A stretch of 19,805 nucleotides of DNA, taken from positions 1 through 19,805 of the forward strand of contig DYAA01000079.1 in assembly GCA_019419405.1 (NCBI GenBank), in the 5' to 3' direction. The first letter of the stretch is position 1. Every line of letters starts with the position of its first letter. Made by a program: the position numbers and the translations under genes. This DNA is from Collinsella sp. (GTDB taxonomy: Bacteria > Actinomycetota > Coriobacteriia > Coriobacteriales > Coriobacteriaceae). Shown here piece by piece: positions 16,547 to 19,805 of the stretch. The notes under the pieces were generated by a model. The model was given only the letters and a program-made list of their open reading frames with translations, ran no database searches and was not told where the DNA came from.

Positions 16547-17034
16547 GTCTCCCCCTCGCCCTTATCGTCAGCCTCGTTCTCGGCGGCAACTTGCCGTTTA
16601 AATGCCTCGCACTCTTCGTTAAGAACATGGGAGAACTTACCGACCAAGCGCATGATCTCGCGCTGTTCCCACGGCTCGAGCGCCTCGAATGCCTGCTGCT
16701 CGGCCTTTTGCGCCGGCAACGCGTAGCGCTTGGCAAACTGCATACCTTCTGCGGTCAGTCGCACAACCTTGTTCTTACGACTGCCCTCGGCAAACTCCAA
16801 CGTCGCAAGCCCTCGCGCCCTAAGCGTCTTGATTGCCGAATTGATGGTCTGCTTGCTATAGAACCATTCGCTTGTCAGACGACTCACGGCGATGCTGCCG
16901 TCCGCCGTGCTGGTGTCGACGAGCATCCAATAGGCGCAATCCGAAAGACCGCAGGTGCGCGAGAACTCCGAATAGATATGGTCGAGTCCATTGAGCATCC
17001 GGTCGAAATCGACCAGCGTAACCGCACTATTCAT
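16534..17034 (-). CDS. MarR-family transcriptional regulator, first gene of exporter operon
   Basis: The 166-aa protein has a winged helix-turn-helix core (about residues 30-105: ADGSIAVSRLTSEWFYSKQTINSAIKTLRARGLATLEF, then the wing SRKNKVVRLTAEG), flanked by dimerisation helices and a charged tail. MarR proteins bind pseudo-palindromic DNA as dimers and release on binding small ligands, usually derepressing efflux genes. The stop overlaps the start of the next ABC gene by 13 nt, and a third gene follows at once, so the three form one operon. The start ATG 17034 has GGTGGG upstream. Its own promoter carries two 14 bp direct repeats, which supports autoregulation of the operon. Confidence 0.93.
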   Translation of the reverse strand: MNSAVTLVDFDRMLNGLDHIYSEFSRTCGLSDCAYWMLVDTSTADGSIAVSRLTSEWFYSKQTINSAIKTLRARGLATLEFAEGSRKNKVVRLTAEGMQFAKRYALPAQKAEQQAFEALEPWEQREIMRLVGKFSHVLNEECEAFKRQVAAENEADDKGEGETCDS

Positions 17035-17052
17035 CTATCCCACCATTCGATT

Positions 17053-17100
17053 GTCCGAGTTTTGACCAATTTACATCTCTACATTAGTCCGAGTTTTGAC
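17053..17100 (-). promoter_or_regulatory. Two direct 14 bp repeats, candidate MarR operators
   Basis: GTCCGAGTTTTGAC occurs exactly at 17053-17066 and 17087-17100, with starts 34 bp apart. Each copy begins GTC and ends GAC; the distal copy extends to TAGTC...GACTA. One copy fills the -35/-10 spacer, the other lies in the 5' UTR. Similar AT-centred sites are typical of MarR binding. Confidence 0.65.
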
Positions 17101-17109
17101 TATCGTCAA
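17081..17109 (-). promoter_or_regulatory. Sigma-70-type promoter of the MarR-ABC operon
   Basis: On the minus strand, TTGACG (17109-17104) and TAATGT (17086-17081) are separated by exactly 17 bp. The start site would be near 17074, giving a ~40 nt leader. The spacer is the 14 bp repeat plus three bases. Confidence 0.75.
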
Positions 17110-17149
17110 TAAGCTCGTTATATATGGTCAGCTCTACATAGGCATGTCG

Positions 17150-17189
17150 ACAAAAAAGACCGCCGGCGCGGGGGCGGCGCCGGCGGTTG
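17150..17189 (-). terminator. Intrinsic terminator of the 96-aa gene
   Basis: A perfect 11 bp stem ACCGCCGGCGC (17159-17169) / GCGCCGGCGGT (17177-17187) has a 7 nt loop and, on the minus strand, is followed by TCTTTTTTG. It lies about 25 bp after the stop at 17214. Confidence 0.93.
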
Positions 17190-17213
17190 CGAGAGAATAT
17201 CGATTGTTGGCTG

Positions 17214-17504
17214 TTACGCAGCGACGGCCTCGTAGACCGTGGCGCCCGAGAAGCTGTCGTGCAGGCTCTTGCCACAGATCCACGGCAGTTCGACGACCTC
17301 GCAGACCGTGTTGACCAGCTCGGAGCAGTCAGTAAAGTGGCCCTTATCGTTGAGGGCCTCGCAATCCTGAACACGCCAATAGCCATCGGTGTGCGTGATG
17401 TAGTACTCGTGATCGTTGATCGACACGAAAGCGCGCGTCTTGGAACGCAGCAGCTTCAGAAATCCTTCGAAGTCGGTCTCGACGACATCTCCAGCCTGGA
17501 ACAT
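17214..17504 (-). CDS. Small protein of unknown function (96 aa)
   Basis: I do not recognise this family. The gene is convincing: ATG 17504 has AGGAGG 7 nt upstream and a strong terminator follows the stop. The product is acidic, with no signal peptide or membrane segment. It starts MFQAGDVVETDFEGFLKLL, has an aromatic patch HEYYITHTDGYWRVQD, and carries four Cys in the C-terminal half (contexts QDCEA, TDCSE, TVCEV, WICGK). The Cys spacing is not a clear zinc ribbon or CXXC site. It is probably a cytosolic single-gene unit between the MarR operon and the nitroreductase. The upstream region has an inverted repeat (TGATAAA/TTTATCA, 17541-17547/17572-17578). Confidence 0.85.
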   Translation of the reverse strand: MFQAGDVVETDFEGFLKLLRSKTRAFVSINDHEYYITHTDGYWRVQDCEALNDKGHFTDCSELVNTVCEVVELPWICGKSLHDSFSGATVYEAVAA

Positions 17505-17540
17505 GATGTTACCTCCTGGCCCGGCGCCACCATGGCGCGC

Positions 17541-17578
17541 TGATAAACGTTGGTACTCCTTTAGTAAAACCTTTATCA
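17541..17578. promoter_or_regulatory. Inverted repeat upstream of the 96-aa gene
   Basis: TGATAAA (17541-17547) and TTTATCA (17572-17578) are exact inverted copies around a 24 bp centre that itself has GGT/ACC pairing. It lies 37-75 bp upstream of the minus-strand start, so it could be an operator or a leader hairpin. The rest of the 17505-17795 gap holds the nitroreductase upstream region, with no convincing -35/-10. Confidence 0.35.
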
Positions 17579-17795
17579 GAGCTTATGCGCGCATCATTTA
17601 GGCAAGTGGTAAAAAACCGCAGGGTAGACGGGATAAAACGTTTAATCATCCCACCGGTTTGTCACATTCTGGCTGAAGTTTTATGCAAACCAGCTTTTCC
17701 ACTTGGTAGCTTGCATTGTTTGAGGCCGACGGCGCGATTACGGTTTTGGTTCGGCGGGTAAGAACGAGGCATCGAAACCAACGTCAGGAGGACAC

Positions 17796-18323
17796 ATGGA
17801 GACCATCGAAGCGCTCATCCATCGCCGCAGCTGCCGTAACTACAGCGATCGCCCCGTCGAGGCAGAAAAGCTCGCACGCATTATCGAGGCAGGCCAGTAC
17901 GCGCCCAGCGGCATGGGACGTCAGCCGGTCACGTTCGTCGCCGTTACCGACCCCGCAACCGTCGAGCGCCTCTCGCAGCTCAACGCCCAAGTTATGGGCA
18001 GCGAGGGAGATCCCTTCTACGGCGCCAAAACCGTTGTGGTGGTGCTCGTCGACCGCAGTGTGCCCACACACCTGGAAGACGGCTCGCTCGCCATGGGCAA
18101 CCTGCTCAACGCAGCCTATGCGCTGGGCGTCGATTCGTGTTGGATCCACCGCGCGCACGAGGTCTTTGACTCACCCGAGGGACTGGAACTGCTGGCCAAG
18201 TGGGGTCTACCCACCGACGGAAGTCTGCGCGGTGTGGGCAACTGCATTCTGGGCTACGCCGAGAGCACGCTTCCCGAGGCAAAGCCGCGCCGCGACAACG
18301 TGGTGTATGTTCCGCCGTTCTAA
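17796..18323 (+). CDS. Nitroreductase-family FMN oxidoreductase
   Basis: The 175-aa protein has the nitroreductase fold. RRSCRNYSDRPV (10-21) is the N-terminal FMN-phosphate motif, QYAPSGMGRQP (34-44) binds FMN, MGNLLNAAYALGVDSCWI is the central helix-strand, and GNCILGYAE is the C-terminal block. Such small homodimeric enzymes reduce nitroaromatics, quinones or enones with NAD(P)H; the physiological substrate is not predictable here. The start ATG 17796 has AGGAGG 4 nt upstream. It stands alone, convergent with the membrane-protein gene, with a terminator hairpin between. It lacks a ferredoxin domain. Confidence 0.94.
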   Translation: METIEALIHRRSCRNYSDRPVEAEKLARIIEAGQYAPSGMGRQPVTFVAVTDPATVERLSQLNAQVMGSEGDPFYGAKTVVVVLVDRSVPTHLEDGSLAMGNLLNAAYALGVDSCWIHRAHEVFDSPEGLELLAKWGLPTDGSLRGVGNCILGYAESTLPEAKPRRDNVVYVPPF

Positions 18324-18384
18324 CGAACGGCGGACCCGTTGACGCTGCGCGGGCCGCATTCACGCCAATCTGACGTTCAATTTC

Positions 18385-18413
18385 GAGGGCGCGACCAAAA
18401 GGTCAGCGCCCTC
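18385..18413 (+). terminator. Hairpin between nitroreductase and the convergent gene
   Basis: GAGGGCGC-GACC (18385-18396) pairs with GGTC-A-GCGCCCTC (18401-18413) with one bulge and an AAAA loop, followed by TCATTTC. It lies about 62 bp after the nitroreductase stop. The U-tract is weak. Confidence 0.6.
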
Positions 18414-18544
18414 TCATTTCACGTCACCTTGGCGCAAATGCGGCTCGCTCGCTGTTGATGACTGACATCGACCGCGTCACTGTTGGCATCTGGCACTTGG
18501 GCAGCTAAAAGGCCCCGTCCCAAATTTGCTGCCCCGCTCGCAAC

Positions 18545-19120
18545 TTATCTTGCCGATGGAGTTGTCGTCGTTTCGTTCGTACGAGTCGTTTCGGCGCCGT
18601 CGCCTTGTTCGTCCTCGTTCTTATGCGCATCGGCGATGGTGGAGGCCGCCGCAACGATACCGCGCTGGGGCGCGACGCCCGTCTGGATCTGAGCACCCTC
18701 GACAACTTCTGTGCCTGCATGCGCGAGCTCGGGCGATTTGAACATTGCGTCCAAGTTGGCACCGCCGCCAGCATATCCGAGTGCCGCGAGTGCGATGACG
18801 ATTATCGCGGCAACGACCACGATCGGCACATATCGATGCCAGCCAGCAGGATTGAGCCCACTGCGGCGAGCCGCCCCGCGGCTGATGTAGCCGAGCGTTC
18901 CGTCGTGCTTGAGCTTAGAGCCCACCACGCGCTTGCGCCCCCGCAGCGACGACTCGGCCTGCATGGCCAAGCGAGCGCTTGCCGAAGGATAGCCGTATTT
19001 GGTGCGCTTGAACGAACCGTCGAACCCCGACGCGTGCTTGCCCCACGTCCGGGACGTCGTGCGGCGGTTAACTGGAGCCGCGCTCCGTCTATTCCGGTTT
19101 GATTTTGAAGTCTCCGCCAT
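18545..19120 (-). CDS. Single-pass membrane protein of unknown function (191 aa)
   Basis: I do not recognise a family. The protein has a basic N-terminal region (residues 1-95, rich in Arg, Lys and Ser, including RRTTSRTWGKHASGFDGSF and a Gly/Arg segment). One clear membrane helix follows (about 97-118, YVPIVVVAAIIVIALAALGYAG), then an Ala/Thr-rich acidic tail ending in NETTTTPSAR. Positive-inside suggests a cytoplasmic N-terminus and an extracellular tail. The start at Met 19120 (MAETSKSNRN) is preferred because GGGGG lies just upstream; the frame stays open to 19174 without an SD. It follows the partial regulator on the same strand by 84 bp and may be co-transcribed. Low-complexity termini limit inference. 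Confidence 0.8.
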   Translation of the reverse strand: MAETSKSNRNRRSAAPVNRRTTSRTWGKHASGFDGSFKRTKYGYPSASARLAMQAESSLRGRKRVVGSKLKHDGTLGYISRGAARRSGLNPAGWHRYVPIVVVAAIIVIALAALGYAGGGANLDAMFKSPELAHAGTEVVEGAQIQTGVAPQRGIVAAASTIADAHKNEDEQGDGAETTRTNETTTTPSAR

Positions 19121-19204
19121 ACGCCCCCGCACGCCGTAACGCAATCGAAACATTACTGCTTTGGACTGTAGCACACGCGCCGCACGCGGTCACGGGTGCC
19201 TCGC

Positions 19205-19805
19205 TCAGCGGTCGTCGTCCTTCAGCAAGCGCCACAGAGTCGTGCGGCTTATCCCCAGCACCTCGGCTGCGCGGGTCCGGTTGCCCTGGAGGTAGCCTAC
19301 GACCAGCCGCGCGATGTCGCGTTCGGTATCGGCCAGTGGACGCAGGATATACAGGTCGCTGTCGAGCGTCGGGGCGCCAAAAGTTGCGGTTTTGATGACA
19401 TCCTCCTGGGCGAGCACCTCCTCCGCCACCGCGCGCTCCGCCACACCCGACCCTACTAATATATACAGTCGTTCCGATACCTCGCGAAGCTGCAGATAGT
19501 TTCGTGGCCAGCGATAGCCGTTGAGCGTCGAGGCGGCCTCCTCGGACATACTCGGAGCGGCAGTTCCAAAGACATCTGACAGATACGACAAATACTGCGC
19601 AACCTTTTTCGATGCGCCACCCTGCTCGGCAATCGCAGGCGCCACACTTACTGCGCACGCCAAGCGCTCGGTTACAAAAGCGGCCTGATCGCTTTCGCCA
19701 CCGCCCGGCATATCGTTTGCCGTCAGAACCACATGGCAACGCGTGGCCAGCGCCGTGTCGGTCATCGTAGAGACAAGCTCGCGCAGACGCTGCGGCGAAA
19801 GTGCA
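19205..19805 (-). CDS. Fis-type HTH transcriptional regulator, C-terminal part (sigma-54-activator-like); 5' end beyond right edge
   Basis: The frame is open to the right edge, giving 199 visible residues of a longer protein. The first block LSPQRLRELVSTM...CHVVLTANDMP resembles the end of an AAA+ sensor region. NGYRWPRNYLQLREVSERLYIL matches the WPGNxRELxNxIERL segment of sigma-54-dependent activators, with Arg for Gly. The C-terminus has a Fis helix-turn-helix (TERDIARLVVGYLQGNRTRAAEVLGISRTTLWRLLKDD). The usual FRxDLYYRL motif between these blocks is absent, replaced by an Ala-rich stretch, so the AAA+ core looks divergent. Walker and GAFTGA regions would lie off the window. An internal Met at 19765 is not needed as a start. 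Targets are unknown. Confidence 0.82.
   Translation of the reverse strand, partial: ALSPQRLRELVSTMTDTALATRCHVVLTANDMPGGGESDQAAFVTERLACAVSVAPAIAEQGGASKKVAQYLSYLSDVFGTAAPSMSEEAASTLNGYRWPRNYLQLREVSERLYILVGSGVAERAVAEEVLAQEDVIKTATFGAPTLDSDLYILRPLADTERDIARLVVGYLQGNRTRAAEVLGISRTTLWRLLKDDDR

Noticed and set aside
11007..17643. Shared 13-mer GGATAAAACGTTT at 11007-11019 and 17631-17643
   Set aside because: A few exact 13 bp matches are expected by chance in 20 kb, and no further copy or consistent spacing to promoters was seen.
1..19805. CRISPR arrays, insertion sequences with transposases, prophage or toxin-antitoxin pairs
   Set aside because: No regularly spaced repeats, no transposase or integrase motifs and no phage genes were found. 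The palindromic elements lack any encoded mobility enzyme.

Overview
The window is GC-rich and gene-dense, and looks like a Gram-positive actinobacterial chromosome. The protein repertoire suggests a gut Coriobacteriia such as Collinsella: a giant pilin/adhesin-like surface protein with Cna_B-type domains, a MarR plus paired ABC exporter operon, a TadA-glycerate kinase fusion, a LemA protein and a DedA protein. That placement is inference from gene style. No rRNA or marker gene in the window proves it.

Region 1 (1-5312, minus strand) is one very large open frame for a secreted surface protein, cut by the left edge. In order it has a signal peptide, BspA-type leucine-rich repeats, a beta-helix repeat region, two Cna_B-like domains, and several pilin/isopeptide-type beta domains. 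No ATG, GTG or TTG opens this frame upstream of the signal peptide. Instead there is a run of eight G on the coding strand just before the hydrophobic core, and the best start (TTG at 5312, behind a purine-rich SD) lies one register away. Nine G would join them, so the gene looks phase-variable and is read here as OFF.

Region 2 (5313-5942) has no credible gene. It holds two palindromic elements (5634-5819 and 5861-5923).

Region 3 (5943-9300) has a TadA-glycerate kinase fusion (minus), tRNA-Ser(TGA) (plus), a TetR-family regulator (minus), and divergently a lemA gene (plus) with a very strong terminator.

Region 4 (9301-9779) is non-coding. It holds a ~200 bp segment bounded by 20 bp imperfect inverted repeats, then a ~127 bp nested hairpin at the 3' end of ilvE.

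Region 5 (9780-12808) has ilvE (minus), a DedA-family membrane protein (minus) and cysE (plus, with terminator). A 32 bp palindrome sits between cysE and the convergent ABC operon.

Region 6 (12808-17109, minus) is a compact three-gene operon: MarR regulator, an ABC exporter half with a degenerate ATPase site, and an ABC exporter half with the canonical Walker B/Glu and His. Its promoter is unusually readable: TTGACG-17-TAATGT, with one copy of a 14 bp direct repeat filling the spacer and a second in the 5' UTR. This suggests MarR autorepression of a heterodimeric exporter.

Region 7 (17110-19805) has a 96-aa protein of unknown function with a clear SD and terminator, a small nitroreductase (plus), a single-pass membrane protein of unknown function (minus), and the C-terminal part of a Fis-type HTH regulator resembling sigma-54 activators (minus), cut by the right edge.
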